NCBI GenBank assembly: GCA_009602725.1
Contig: WELB01000115.1
Coordinates: 409,005-450,375 of the forward strand
Source: Spirogloea muscicola
Taxonomy: Eukaryota; Streptophyta; Zygnematophyceae; Spirogloeales; Spirogloeaceae
Reading direction: 5' to 3'
Length of the DNA stretch: 41,371 bases
The translations under genes and the position numbers were made by a program. Under the pieces are notes generated by a model, which saw only the letters and a list, made by a program, of their open reading frames with translations, did no database searches and was not told the DNA's origin. Shown piece after piece: positions 20,105-30,237 of the stretch (positions within the stretch are counted from its first letter, which is position 1; each line of letters begins with the position of its first letter).

Positions 20105-20741
20105 CTACTCGCTTGTCATAAGCTGCAAGCTGAGGAGCTCCTCCTCAGGAATAATGCGGACTTTGCAGTCCGACCGGGGGTACGAGACGCACATCAAGGC
20201 GTATCCTAGCTCCTGGACATCGTCGCTGAGCATCCCCTCTGCACGTCACGAGGCGGAATGCAGGCAAACAAGATGGTGAGAGCAAGCATAAGCTTCACTA
20301 GCCCAAGTGCCTCGTATAATGCAAAGTATCAGCAAATAGGCAACGGAACTAAGCTCGCGACATACCTCTATCAGCCACAGGCAATCAGCGAGAATCAGCG
20401 GCAGTGAACAGCAAATGGTAGCGGCTGTAGCTGAGAGGTTAGCAATGTATTGTACCTAAGAGGCAGCAGCAGAGGCCAGGCCAGCAGGCTCACCGGACTG
20501 GTCCAGGGCGCCCTTCTCCAGCTTGGAGGGGCAGGTCATGCAGACGCCGAGCTTGCAGTCGTGCGGGACGTCCAGGCCCTGGTCCAGCGCGGCGCTGAGG
20601 ATGGTCTCGTCCTCGGGCACCTGCAGCGTGTGCACCTGGCCGTGCACCTCCAGCTCCACCGTGTGGACCTGTGCCGCGGCGCCGACGGCGGCGGCGCAGG
20701 CGGCGCGGCGGCTCCGCCCTCGCCGCCGCTTGGCCGTGCTC
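20105..20741 (-). CDS. FDC1: FdC1-type [2Fe-2S] ferredoxin, 5' end lost in gap
   Basis: Plant-type ferredoxin, a soluble plastid electron carrier. Two exons are visible: from the gap edge (about 20741) to 20494, and 20238-20105 (TAG); the junction is GT-AG in phase 1. Exon 1 has VHTVELEVHG, VPEDETILSAALDQGLDVPH and DCKLGVCMTCP, giving three cluster cysteines (C-x4-C-x2-C). Exon 2 has GMLSDDVQELGYALMC with the fourth cysteine, then YPRSDCKVRIIPEEELLSLQ. The extended EEELLSLQL tail is typical of FdC1 rather than leaf ferredoxin PetF. FdC1 is known for a more positive redox potential and is thought to serve other partners than FNR. An Ala/Arg-rich stretch before VHTVE fits a transit peptide. The start codon is missing because the sequence runs into a poly-T/N gap. 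Confidence 0.9.
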
Positions 20742-21284
<543 letters not shown>

Positions 21285-21363
21285 GCGGCGGAGGCGGCGG
21301 CAGCGGCAGCAGTTGCGGCGGCTGCGGCTGCGGCGGCGGCGGGTCCTTGGCGGGGCCGCGGGG

Positions 21364-21375
21364 ATGAGCTGCTGA
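21364..21375 (+). promoter_or_regulatory. Possible three-codon upstream ORF
   Basis: ATGAGCTGCTGA lies 48 bp before the U2B'' start codon, in a GGC-rich leader. If transcription begins upstream, this minimal uORF could lower translation of the main frame. The transcript start is not known. Confidence 0.35.
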
Positions 21376-21422
21376 GGAGGCGCCGCAGAGGCGGCGGTGG
21401 CGGCGCAGGAGCGGCCGCCGCC

Positions 21423-23080
21423 ATGGACGCGGCACCGAACCAGACTATCTACATCAACAACCTCAACGAGAAGGTCCGGAAGGAAGGTGAGCCCGCTGAG
21501 TCCGCGCCGCTGCGAGCTCCTGGCTTGGGCCCCGGCCTCTCGCCACTGCCATCCAGGCCGAGCAGGACAGACGGCTGCGCTGCAAGGAGTGCGGCACGCG
21601 CGAGCCTGGCCGTTGTCTCCGCGATGGCGATCGACGCTGTCGTTGGGAATCTGCTCGTCTCAGGCCGCTTATTCAGGCGGCCGTTTGCTGCTTCGCCATA
21701 GTGTGCCAGCGCTGACTGGTCCGACCAGCCGGCCTCCGGCGCCATTGCGCCACCGCAGAGCTCAAGAAGTCCATGTACGCCGTCTTCTCCCAGTTCGGCA
21801 AGATACTGGACATCGTGGCGCTCAAGACGGTGAAGCTGCGCGGGCAGGCGTGGGTCGTCTTTGACGACATCACCTCCGCCACGAATGCGCTGCGGCAGAT
21901 GCAGGGCTTCCCTTTCTACGATAAGCCCATGGTCAGCCGCCGCGAACAGGCTTGGCTTCTTGCAGCGCGGCCTGCGCACTGGACTTTGCTTCAAGCCCTC
22001 TGGTAGCCTTCGTCTTGTGATCTGCCAGCTCGGTCTGCAGAGGCTTCTTCCAGGCGCCTGTTGCAAATTCTAAGGAAAAAGAAAGACTGACCTTGCTGCA
22101 GAGGATATCGTACGCCAAGGCGAAGTCAGATGTCATCTCCAAGGCGGACGGCACGTTTGTGCCGAGGGACAAGAAGAAGAAGGCAGAGGAGAAAGGTGAG
22201 GGCGACTACCTCCAACCTAGTAAAATTTTCCTCCTCCACATCACATGAGTCTGAAGTGCAATGATCAGCATCGTTAGGGTGGCCCAGGATGTAGCAGAGA
22301 CGGTTGGTTCCTAAAGTCGGTAGCAGGTCATGCAGAAGCACTGCCGGCTAGTCATGCTGGTATGCCACTCAACCTGCAGCAAAGCAGCAGGCTGCTCGAG
22401 CTAAAAGTATTGGAGATGTCCACACAGTTATCTGACGTCTCTCAGCTCCTTGTGCAGCGAGGAAAAAGCTGGAGGATAGCCAGCAGGCCCAGTACCAACC
22501 CGGGGTCATTCCTGCAGATGGTGGAGGATATGGCTATGGGATGCCACAGGTATAGCGCGAAACTCTTTTTTCTAGGGTGTAGGGTTACTTGCTGCTGCTT
22601 CTCCCTGATCTTGTTGTTGGTCGCCCAGCCCTAAGTGTCTTACGTGGATGCAATCGAAGGATCTTGCCACCAAACACACAGCCTTGTTATACATTGTTGT
22701 TGACCCTTCCACAGGAGCCCGCAGTTGCACCTGCATTTGCATTTTTGGCTGACACGTGCATGAGGCTGTCTTTGTGCTCATCTCAGCCCGGCATGCCGAT
22801 GGGAGGCATGCCGCCGCGGCCGACGATGCCCGAGGCGCCGGCACCACCCAACAGCCTGCTCTTCCTCCAATCGCTGCCGCATGAGACGACCAGCGCAATG
22901 CTGCAGGCTCTGTTTGCACACTTTCCGGGCTTCAAGGAGGTGCGGATGGTGGAGGCAAAGCCTGGCATCGCTTTTGTGGAGTTTGGGGACGAGATGCAGG
23001 CCACAGTGGCCTTGCAGGGCCTCCAGGGCTACCGCATCAGCCCCACGCACCCCATGCAAATTTCGTATGCCAAGAAGTGA
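21423..23080 (+). CDS. U2 snRNP protein B'' (U2B''/U1A family)
   Basis: Spliceosomal RNA-binding protein; in U2 it binds stem-loop IV of U2 snRNA with U2A'. Six exons: 21423-21486, 21759-21931, 22102-22195, 22380-22406, 22458-22549, 22787-23080 (TGA). They total 744 nt, 247 residues, a normal length. RRM1 has RNP2 IYINNLN, the signature [10 protein letters not shown] as RNP1, and [18 protein letters not shown] basic KKKKAEEK linker and a Gly/Pro/Met-rich spacer follow. RRM2 has [33 protein letters not shown], and ends ISYAKK. The linker residues ([11 protein letters not shown]) and the C-terminal end fit U2B'' slightly better than U1A. Exon 4 is a 27-nt micro-exon (KQQAARAK). The ATG has a GCCGCCGCC context. 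Confidence 0.95.
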
Positions 23081-24105
23081 ACGCGCCAAGCTGCTGCAGG
23101 CTCACCTTCTTGTGCTCAAAAGGGTCCCTTTCTGGCCCAACTCACTGTTGCACAGAAGTCTCTGGCAATACTAGTTCTAGTGCCTGTGATGAGCGACCTG
23201 TCTGCTTGGTATACTTGGTAACCATGAGTCACTTGGTTCGTCTACCCATTCTGTTGCAGATCACAAGCCCAAGTGGCACACATAAATCCTTGCCCTGCTG
23301 AGGAAAAAGAGGTCTTTATGCGCTCCTTATATGAGTACTCATGCATGGTGCATCTCACAGGGATTCAGGAAATACTAAGTTGGGGGTGTGTGCAGATATT
23401 GTGAGAAGTTTCGCCTGCAGATTTGATGGCACTGCCCCAGCTGGCACTCGATAATGACTAGACAAAATCCACAAACACTGCTCGCAATCCTCGTGCCTTG
23501 CTGTGCCCGTTGATGTATATCGGAGGTTGTGCACTTCGGAATCCTCCTAACCTCTCACCTTGGCTACTGCTGTACAAGATGGCCTGAATGCACGTGTTCA
23601 CAGTGGCAGTGCGGCTCATAGGCCAGGGCAATCATGAAAGGGTGGGCAACTTGCACCAGCCATCGCTGGCTCTCTGCATAGCCGCCAGTGGATGGGCAGC
23701 CTGCCCAAAATGCCCGCGGCACCTGTCACTCCAGTATAAATAGCTATACAGCAAGGCTACCACATTGCCAGCGGCCCAGTCATCCGGCGCTGATTAGTGA
23801 TGCGGGCACGCGAAGCCTGTTGATTGCCTCCTCCATGTGCATTAGCGGCGTGATCAAAGATGCACTTAAATGGTAAGCTGGCTGGCGGCTTGCCAACCCA
23901 GGCTTGATACTTGAGGCGATTGGATGCTGCGCAGAAAGACTTGCGGCTGGGGCTGGGCAGACTGATGCCTCCTTGGTGTGAGGAGGGCCAAACGACAGAA
24001 TCACGAAGATGAAGCAATGCCAGAGGTCAAGTCAGCGGCTCCATCTACGCGCAAGTCAACTGATGCTAGTCACTGTGGGTTGGGCACGGAGGAGGCGGTA
24101 GCGCA
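23081..24105. other. U2B'' 3' flank; no supported gene
   Basis: About 1 kb with no recognisable domain. A minus-strand open stretch (24017-23757) includes AASNRLKYQAWVGKPPASL and MHMEEAINRLRVPASL, which could be an unknown exon, but there is no supporting splice framework. Confidence 0.3.
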
Positions 24106-24109
24106 TTGT

Positions 24110-24450
24110 TGGCCCAGAGGAATGTCCAGGAGCTTTGGGAAACGTTGCTTGCTGTCGGATGCGGTTATTTTTTAGTCTGCAGGGCTTCCAGGCACTCGCA
24201 ATACACCAGTGTGCTGTGTGCATTAGGCCAGGCGAACGGCGGTGGTCTGGCTCCTCAGCTTAGCTTGTCAGATGCATATGTGCTCACTCGACGATAATAG
24301 AGATAAGGGCTCGCCCATTGAGGATAGGAGCTGGGAAAAGCCAGCCCAAAGAGAATGAACAATGAACACGATAATGGTGTCCCGCTTAGCCAGCTCATTG
24401 CCCCGTTACCAGGACTTCTGTAAGGCTCAGATTTCCCTCCCTTGCATTTT
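24110..24450 (+). mobile_element. LINE-C 3' end, interrupted by a 69-bp insert
   Basis: GGCTCCTCAGCTTAGCTTGT, then CAGATGCATATGTGCTCACT matches the C ending at 10990-11040 (SLSDAYVLT...). After the interruption the C tail resumes as CTCATTGCCCCGTTACCAGG and CTCAGATTTCCCTCCCTTGC, parallel to 11070-11115. The insert is described separately. Confidence 0.75.
24299..24367 (-). mobile_element. 69-bp hairpin micro-insert with 8-bp target duplication
   Basis: On the minus strand: GTTCATTGTTCATTCTCTTT, then GGGCTGGCTTTTCCCAGCTC and CTATCCTCAATGGGCGAGCC. ACGATAAT is repeated at 24291-24298 and 24368-24375. The unit is a LINE-A 3' end reduced to hairpin plus tail, and it starts close to the point where the insert at 14385 starts. 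Confidence 0.8.
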
Positions 24451-24502
24451 CATACGCACTGCGCGCAGTCTCTCTGGGGAACTGTCATTCGTCTCCTAGG
24501 TT

Positions 24503-24507
24503 GGGCC
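24503..24507. repeat. Copia target-site duplication, left
   Basis: GGGCC directly before the 5' LTR equals GGGCC directly after the 3' LTR (29717-29721). Five bp is the usual length for copia integration. Confidence 0.9.
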
Positions 24508-25183
24508 TGTTAGAATATAGGCATTAGCTCCTTTCGTTATTCTCCATACTATTTTAAGTGTCCCACTTAGGGAAGCACCTGTCGCTTCCAGAGGTGGCTT
24601 GCCCGGATCATCAGGGTGACACGTAGACAGATCACACGTGAGAGTATGTGCCTCACACCTGTGGACACATCAGCTTAACGGACACCTAGGGCCAGCTCTG
24701 CAGCAGGCCCCTGCCCGACTAGCTTAACGGACACCTCGGGCCGGCTCTGCAGCCGGCCCTCCTTGGGCCCCCGGTGGGCAGACCCGCCGGGACCCAGTGT
24801 GCCCATGTGATTCTGCATTCTTTCTATGTAGGCAAAAGGGGGTCGAGTGAGCTCAAGCTTGCTCACTCTAACAGGAGCCACCGTCCTCCTTTTGCCCACC
24901 GCTCCTCCTTGCTTGCCAGCGCCCACGCCACCTGCCTTGAGCTGCTGCCGGCCTGCTTCCTGCCGGACCCTGCCGCCATCACCGCCATGGGCAAGAAGGC
25001 TGTCTTTGCCGTGGGCAAGAAGGCGAGGAAGGAGCGCGGCGCTCCATTCAAGAGCACCGCGTCCTCATCGCCTGAGCCTCAAGCTTCTTCACGGCCTGAG
25101 CCCCAACCGAGTGATGGTGAGACTCTGGGTCCTGGGCATTCAGTTAGTCCTAATACGGCACTAACGAATAGCCCAGCTCAACA
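24508..25183 (+). repeat. Copia 5' LTR, 676 bp
   Basis: TGTTAGAATA...CAGCTCAACA. It contains an imperfect 49-bp tandem repeat (24672-24720 and from 24721) starting AGCTTAACGGACACCT. It also contains the ATG at 24987, in frame with gag-pol, so the LTR itself codes for about 65 residues of the polyprotein N-terminus. Confidence 0.95.
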
Positions 25184-28100
25184 GGTTATGGGCCCACGGG
25201 CCGCAGCGCTCTCAGGTAATCCTTTGAGCTCCGTCCAAGCTGTCGGTATGAGGTTTGGCGGGGAGAACTTTTCTCTCTGGAGTCTGAAGGTGACCACTGT
25301 GCTGCAAGCCATTGGCTTGTGGGGGCTCTTTGACGGGAGTCTTGACCAGCCTAATCCTACTTCGTCAGACTTTGTATTCTGGCGTAGCATGGACTATCAG
25401 GCAAGGGCTGTGATTGTTCTGAATCTAGAGAACAATCAGCTGCATCACATTGAGCTCTTGAGCTCTGCAAAGGCCTGTTGGGATAGGCTCGTAGAGCTCT
25501 ATCAGCCCAAATCGCCTGCCAACGAGATGTTTTTGTTCAGGAGATTACTCGGTCTCCGTATGACAGAGGGAGCGTCTCTACTAACACATGTAGATGCTAT
25601 GAAGGGCTTAGGGAACCAGCTTGCCAACATAGGGGCTCCGGTTCCAGACAAGCATATGGCCTCATATCTCTTGTCTAGCTTGCCTGCATCCTATGAGCTG
25701 GTAGTGACCTCTCTTGAAGGGAGAGAATCAGCTCCGTCGCTGTCTCAAGTCATATCCAGGCTTCTACTGGAAGAGACCAAGCGGAAGGAGAAGGCGTCTA
25801 GCAGTAGTCCACATGATGCTTTGGCATTTCTCAGCTCTACTGTTTTAAAAGGGTCTTCCATCTGCTCCTTTTGTAAAAAGCCTCGACACACTGAAGCAAC
25901 TTGCTGGAAGAAACATCCAAACTTGAAACCCCGTCACCTGAAACCTACTCCAATAGAGTCAGTATCTCCGGAGGAAGCCTTTATGGCCTTCCCTAACACT
26001 AACACTACTAATGTTGGAGAAGGTGATGTGTGGTGGATAGACTCTGGGGCTTCTCAGCATCTTTGCTGCCACAGGACATGGTTTGATACCTATCACAGTA
26101 CTCTGCCTCTTGCCATTACATATGCAAATGGAAATGTTGGCTATGCTGTAGGTAAAGGTACTGTCAAAATCCATTGTCAAGTTGGTAGCAGAGTCATCCC
26201 ATGCATTCTGCGGGAAGTGCTTCATGTACCACGCATCAAACACAATCTCTTTTCTGTTTCTAAAGCAACAATACCTGGCAGGGAGGTAAGATTCTCTGCA
26301 GATATGTGTGAAATATTTAATGTTGCCACCGGAGACATCGTGGCGACTGGCATTCGGCAAGGAAAGATGTATCACTTGCAATGCACTATTACAACACAGC
26401 AACCACTAGTCCGTGCTTTTGCTGCCGGGTCCGTGTCAAGGCCAAGCAGAGATCTTTGGCATCGCCGGTATGGGCATCTTGGCCACGACAATCTCGAACA
26501 GCTCTTCTCACGGGATATGGTGAGAGGCATGCTTTTACCCAAGCATCAACCTGAAGTATTTTGTGAAGGTTGTGCTCTCGGCAAGCAGCATAGGTTACCC
26601 TTCCCAAAAGAAAATGCAACCCGAGCTGCAGAGTTGTTAGAGTTGGTTCACAGTGATGTGTGTGGACCGATTGACGATGCTTCTGCTGGGGGTAGCAAGT
26701 ATTTTGTTACCTTTATCGATGACAAGTCTAGAATGACGTTTGCTTATTTTCTCAAGCACAAGTATGAAGTCTTGTCCAAATTTCAAGAGTTCCATGTCAT
26801 GGCAGAAAGGCAGACAGGTAAGAAGCTCAAGGTGCTAAGAAGTGATTGTGGAGGTGAGTATCTTGGAGCTGAATTCCAGAGTTACTGCAAGTCTCGTGGG
26901 ATTGTTCAGCACAATAGTACCCCTCACACACCTCAGCAGAATGGCGTAGCCGAGAGAGCAAACAGAACCATTTTTGAGTCTGCCAGAGCTATGCTACATG
27001 GTAGCAATCTTGCCCATATCCTATGGGCGGAGTCAGTTGCTACAGCTGTGTACTTAAAAAACAGGAGTCCTACTGTCGCTGTTGAGATGAAAACACCTTT
27101 TGAGGTTTGGACTACACTCAAACCCAATGTATCCCATCTCCGAGTGTTTGGCTGCTTAGCATATGCTCACAATCCTGTACGTAGCAAGGTGAATGCCAAG
27201 TCGTCCAAATGCTTGTTTGTCGGATACAGCTTGCATCAGAAGGCATATCGCCTTTGGGACTTAGACAGTCAAAGGATCATTGTAAGAAGAAATGTGCTGT
27301 TCTCCGAGTCAGAGGGAGTAGGTACTAACCCCGCTAACCAACAACCTCTGGAGTCTGTTGGAGTACAAGCATCTGCACATGCTGAGCCTCCTACATCTGC
27401 CACAACCTCAACAGTTTCGCTCGCAACCGAACATGCCTTCATGGCATTGCAGGGGGACCCTTCCTCTCTCGCTCAGGCTCTTGCGTCAGATGATGCTGTT
27501 TTGTGGCAGGAAGCTGCTGATGCCGAATATGCATCTCTCATCAAAAATAAAACGTGGCAGCTCACATCTCTTCCTCCTGGTAGAAAGAGTATTGGTTGTA
27601 AGTGGGTGTTACGTATCAAGAGAAATGCAGACGGTAGCGTGGATAGATTCAAGGCTCGTTTGGTAGCAAAAGGGTACTCCCAAATAGAGGGAGTAGACTT
27701 TTCTGAAACCTTTGCTCCAGTCGCGAAATTTACTTCCATTCGTGTTTTACTGGCTATAGCAGCATTGGAGAACTTTGAGCTTCATCAAATGGATGTGAAA
27801 ACTGCCTTCCTCAATGGCGAACTTGATGAAGAAATCTATATGGATCAGCCTGAGGGCTATGTCCATCAGGGAGTAGATTCTGACCACCTTGTATGCAAAC
27901 TGCAGAAATCCTTGTACGGTCTAAAACAAGCTCCTAGAGCGTGGTATCAGAAAATTGACACTTTCCTGCAGGAGATAGGGTTTACGAGATCTTCTGCAGA
28001 TCACAGTGTCTACATTCTTAGGCGTGCAGACACTCTCATCATGATTGCACTATATGTTGATGATCTGATTCTTGTTAGCAAACATCTCCATGACTTGACC

Positions 28101-29018
28101 CTCTTGAAAGCTCAACTTTCTTCTGCATTTGAAATGAAGGACTTAGGAGAGTTGAGCTATTGTTTGGGTATTCAAGTCCAGAGAGATCGAAGCAAGAGAA
28201 GCATTTCACTAAGCCAGTGCAAATTTGTGTCTGATGTATTGCAGACATTCAAGATGGATAATTGCAACAGTGCGTCAACTCCTCTGGATGTCAACATGAA
28301 ACTCTCCAAGGAGGAGCCACACACCGAAACAGAGAACCTTTCTATCCATTCCCTTCCCTACTGTCAGGCTGTAGGATCCTTGATGTATGCAATGGTCGGA
28401 ACTAGGCCAGACCTTGCAGCAGCTGTTGGAACAGTTAGCCAGTTCATGCATAACCCTGGCCTGACTCACTGGACAGCTGTCAAGCGCATTCTAAGATATA
28501 TGCAAGGAACAAAATCTATGCAACTTGTGTACAAGGCAGATGAACATGGGCTCACTTTCACTGGCTATTGTGACGCAGATTGGGGTGGAGATAAGAAGAC
28601 GATGAAGTCGACAACTGGCTATGTCTTTCTTCTTGGAGGAGGTGCCATCACTTGGAGCAGCAAGAGACAACCAACGGTGGCGCTCTCCACAACCGAGGCA
28701 GAATATATGGCAGCGACACAAGCCACGAAGGAAGCTATTTGGCTTAGGCGTCTCTACCACGACTTCGGATTCAGTATCTCTAACCCTACTCTGATATTCA
28801 GCGATAATCAAGGGTCCTTAGCATTGATAAAGAACCCAGTTCATCATGCTCGAACTAAACACATTGCAATTCAACACCACTTTGCACGTGAAAAAGTCGA
28901 AAGTGGAGAAGTCACATTTGAGTATATCAGTACATCAGATATGACTGCTGATATCTTTACTAAAGCTCTCTCCACTGTGAAATTCGTCAAGTGCAGGACG
29001 GAGATAGGGCTTCTATAA
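24987..29018 (+). CDS. Copia gag-pol polyprotein
   Basis: Polyprotein for reverse transcription and integration. From the ATG at 24987 it is 1,343 residues; the frame is open further upstream to 24774, and in-frame ATGs at 25188 (in the primer-binding site) and 25248 are alternative starts. Gag: FGGENFSLWSLKVTTVL, then a CSFCKKPRHTEATC zinc knuckle (about 25863-25904). Protease: WWIDSGASQHLC (DSG at 26040). Integrase: WHRRYGHLGHDNL...CEGCALGKQH zinc finger, core HSDVCGP, RSDCGGEY and NGVAERANRT (D, D, E). Reverse transcriptase: KWVLRIKRNADG, MDVKTAFLNGELDEEIYM and the catalytic YVDD (28053-28064). RNase H: YCDADWGG, STTEAEYMA, SDNQGSLALIKNP. No stop or frameshift interrupts it. A single frame without a gag/pol shift is usual for plant copia elements. 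Confidence 0.97.
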   Translation: MGKKAVFAVGKKARKERGAPFKSTASSSPEPQASSRPEPQPSDGETLGPGHSVSPNTALTNSPAQQVMGPRAAALSGNPLSSVQAVGMRFGGENFSLWSLKVTTVLQAIGLWGLFDGSLDQPNPTSSDFVFWRSMDYQARAVIVLNLENNQLHHIELLSSAKACWDRLVELYQPKSPANEMFLFRRLLGLRMTEGASLLTHVDAMKGLGNQLANIGAPVPDKHMASYLLSSLPASYELVVTSLEGRESAPSLSQVISRLLLEETKRKEKASSSSPHDALAFLSSTVLKGSSICSFCKKPRHTEATCWKKHPNLKPRHLKPTPIESVSPEEAFMAFPNTNTTNVGEGDVWWIDSGASQHLCCHRTWFDTYHSTLPLAITYANGNVGYAVGKGTVKIHCQVGSRVIPCILREVLHVPRIKHNLFSVSKATIPGREVRFSADMCEIFNVATGDIVATGIRQGKMYHLQCTITTQQPLVRAFAAGSVSRPSRDLWHRRYGHLGHDNLEQLFSRDMVRGMLLPKHQPEVFCEGCALGKQHRLPFPKENATRAAELLELVHSDVCGPIDDASAGGSKYFVTFIDDKSRMTFAYFLKHKYEVLSKFQEFHVMAERQTGKKLKVLRSDCGGEYLGAEFQSYCKSRGIVQHNSTPHTPQQNGVAERANRTIFESARAMLHGSNLAHILWAESVATAVYLKNRSPTVAVEMKTPFEVWTTLKPNVSHLRVFGCLAYAHNPVRSKVNAKSSKCLFVGYSLHQKAYRLWDLDSQRIIVRRNVLFSESEGVGTNPANQQPLESVGVQASAHAEPPTSATTSTVSLATEHAFMALQGDPSSLAQALASDDAVLWQEAADAEYASLIKNKTWQLTSLPPGRKSIGCKWVLRIKRNADGSVDRFKARLVAKGYSQIEGVDFSETFAPVAKFTSIRVLLAIAALENFELHQMDVKTAFLNGELDEEIYMDQPEGYVHQGVDSDHLVCKLQKSLYGLKQAPRAWYQKIDTFLQEIGFTRSSADHSVYILRRADTLIMIALYVDDLILVSKHLHDLTLLKAQLSSAFEMKDLGELSYCLGIQVQRDRSKRSISLSQCKFVSDVLQTFKMDNCNSASTPLDVNMKLSKEEPHTETENLSIHSLPYCQAVGSLMYAMVGTRPDLAAAVGTVSQFMHNPGLTHWTAVKRILRYMQGTKSMQLVYKADEHGLTFTGYCDADWGGDKKTMKSTTGYVFLLGGGAITWSSKRQPTVALSTTEAEYMAATQATKEAIWLRRLYHDFGFSISNPTLIFSDNQGSLALIKNPVHHARTKHIAIQHHFAREKVESGEVTFEYISTSDMTADIFTKALSTVKFVKCRTEIGLL
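25184..25197 (+). other. Primer-binding site, half-tRNA (initiator Met) type
   Basis: GGTTATGGGCCCAC abuts the LTR end. It is complementary to GUGGGCCCAUAACC, the anticodon arm of plant-type initiator tRNA-Met, not to a tRNA 3' end. Priming by the 5' half of initiator tRNA-Met is known for Drosophila copia and for Ty5. The ATG at 25188 pairs with the CAU anticodon and is in frame with gag-pol. Confidence 0.8.
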
Positions 29019-29040
29019 TCGAGGAGCTCATGAGAGGGAG

Positions 29041-29716
29041 TGTTAGAATATAGGCATTAGCTCCTTTCGTTATTCTCCATACTATTTTAAGTGTCCCACT
29101 TAGGGAAGCACCTGTCGCTTCCAGAGGTGGCTTGCCCGGATCATCAGGGTGACACGTAGACAGATCACACGTGAGAGTATGTGCCTCACACCTGTGGACA
29201 CATCAGCTTAACGGACACCTAGGGCCAGCTCTGCAGCAGGCCCCTGCCCGACTAGCTTAACGGACACCTCGGGCCGGCTCTGCAGCCGGCCCTCCTTGGG
29301 CCCCCGGTGGGCAGACCCGCCGGGACCCAGTGTGCCCATGTGATTCTGCATTCTTTCTATGTAGGCAAAAGGGGGTCGAGTGAGCTCAAGCTTGCTCACT
29401 CTAACAGGAGCCACCGTCCTCCTTTTGCCCACCGCTCCTCCTTGCTTGCCAGCGCCCACGCCACCTGCCTTGAGCTGCTGCCGGCCTGCTTCCTGCCGGA
29501 CCCTGCCGCCATCACCGCCATGGGCAAGAAGGCTGTCTTTGCCGTGGGCAAGAAGGCGAGGAAGGAGCGCGGCGCTCCATTCAAGAGCACCGCGTCCTCA
29601 TCGCCTGAGCCTCAAGCTTCTTCACGGCCTGAGCCCCAACCGAGTGATGGTGAGACTCTGGGTCCTGGGCATTCAGTTAGTCCTAATACGGCACTAACGA
29701 ATAGCCCAGCTCAACA
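29041..29716 (+). repeat. Copia 3' LTR
   Basis: Same as the 5' LTR. The coding start inside it makes an open frame (29307-30113) that runs out into flanking host DNA. That frame is a by-product of the LTR, not a gene. The LTR ends 521 bp before the glycine-rich membrane protein's start codon, in the same orientation. Confidence 0.95.
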
Positions 29717-29721
29717 GGGCC
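29717..29721. repeat. Copia target-site duplication, right
   Basis: GGGCC, matching 24503-24507. Confidence 0.9.
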
Positions 29722-30237
29722 ACCCGCCAATCCGTCACAATATCGTCGCCCCCGGCGAACTGGCCGTTGGCGTTCGTCCCGTCGCCGTTCGTCTCGGCTT
29801 CCAGAGTGACAGCGGGCTTGCGGCGCGACAGCCTGCAGCAGCGCCAGCTCCGCCGCATTCACCGCCGCCGCCGTCGCCACCGTCGCCGCCGCCGCCGCCA
29901 CGCCGCAGGCACTCCGCCTGCCTGCAGACGTCGCTCGCGCGCGGAGGAGGCTCGCAGAGGCGGCCGCGGCGGCGGCTGCGGCGGCAGCCAGGCCGGCTGA
30001 GGGGCCGCCGGCGGCGGCGAGCTCGCACGGCTTCTCGTACCACAAGTCCTGCTCTGACGGCTGCTGCGGAGCTGGAGAGCAAGCTAGCGCGCAGCTCGCG
30101 AGCCGTGAGATAGATCTTAGAAGCCGCAGGCCGCCGCCGCCGCCGGTTCGTGATAGCGGGCGTTCGCTGTTCCCGTCTTGGCTCGCTTTGGAGCGGCGGG
30201 GCCTCCACGTGAGAGATGCGGGGGCGACGCGGCCGCA
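29722..30237. promoter_or_regulatory. GC-rich leader region of the glycine-rich membrane protein gene
   Basis: GC-rich with CCG/GTCGCC triplet runs (29860-29910). It probably carries the promoter and 5' UTR of the next gene, now separated from its former upstream DNA by the copia insertion. Ala/Arg-rich frames on both strands reflect composition. Confidence 0.45.

Larger units (their letters stand above)
24508..29716 (+). mobile_element. Intact Ty1/copia LTR retrotransposon
   Basis: A 5,209-bp element: LTR (24508-25183), primer-binding site, one long gag-pol frame, polypurine tract (29032-29040, GAGAGGGAG), LTR (29041-29716). The LTRs begin TGTT and end AACA, and I found no difference between them by eye, implying a recent insertion. 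It is flanked by a GGGCC duplication. The domain order gag-PR-INT-RT-RH is that of copia. Everything needed for autonomous movement seems present. Confidence 0.97.

Noticed and set aside
24291-24375. hAT-type DNA transposon (8-bp duplications at 24.3 and 14.4 kb)
   Set aside because: The inserts have no terminal inverted repeats, their hairpin is internal, the sequence equals LINE 3' ends, and the third case has a 5-bp duplication.
29307-30113. A 268-residue frame starting in the 3' LTR
   Set aside because: Its first part duplicates the polyprotein start in the 5' LTR and it then runs into GC-rich host DNA; it is a by-product of the insertion.
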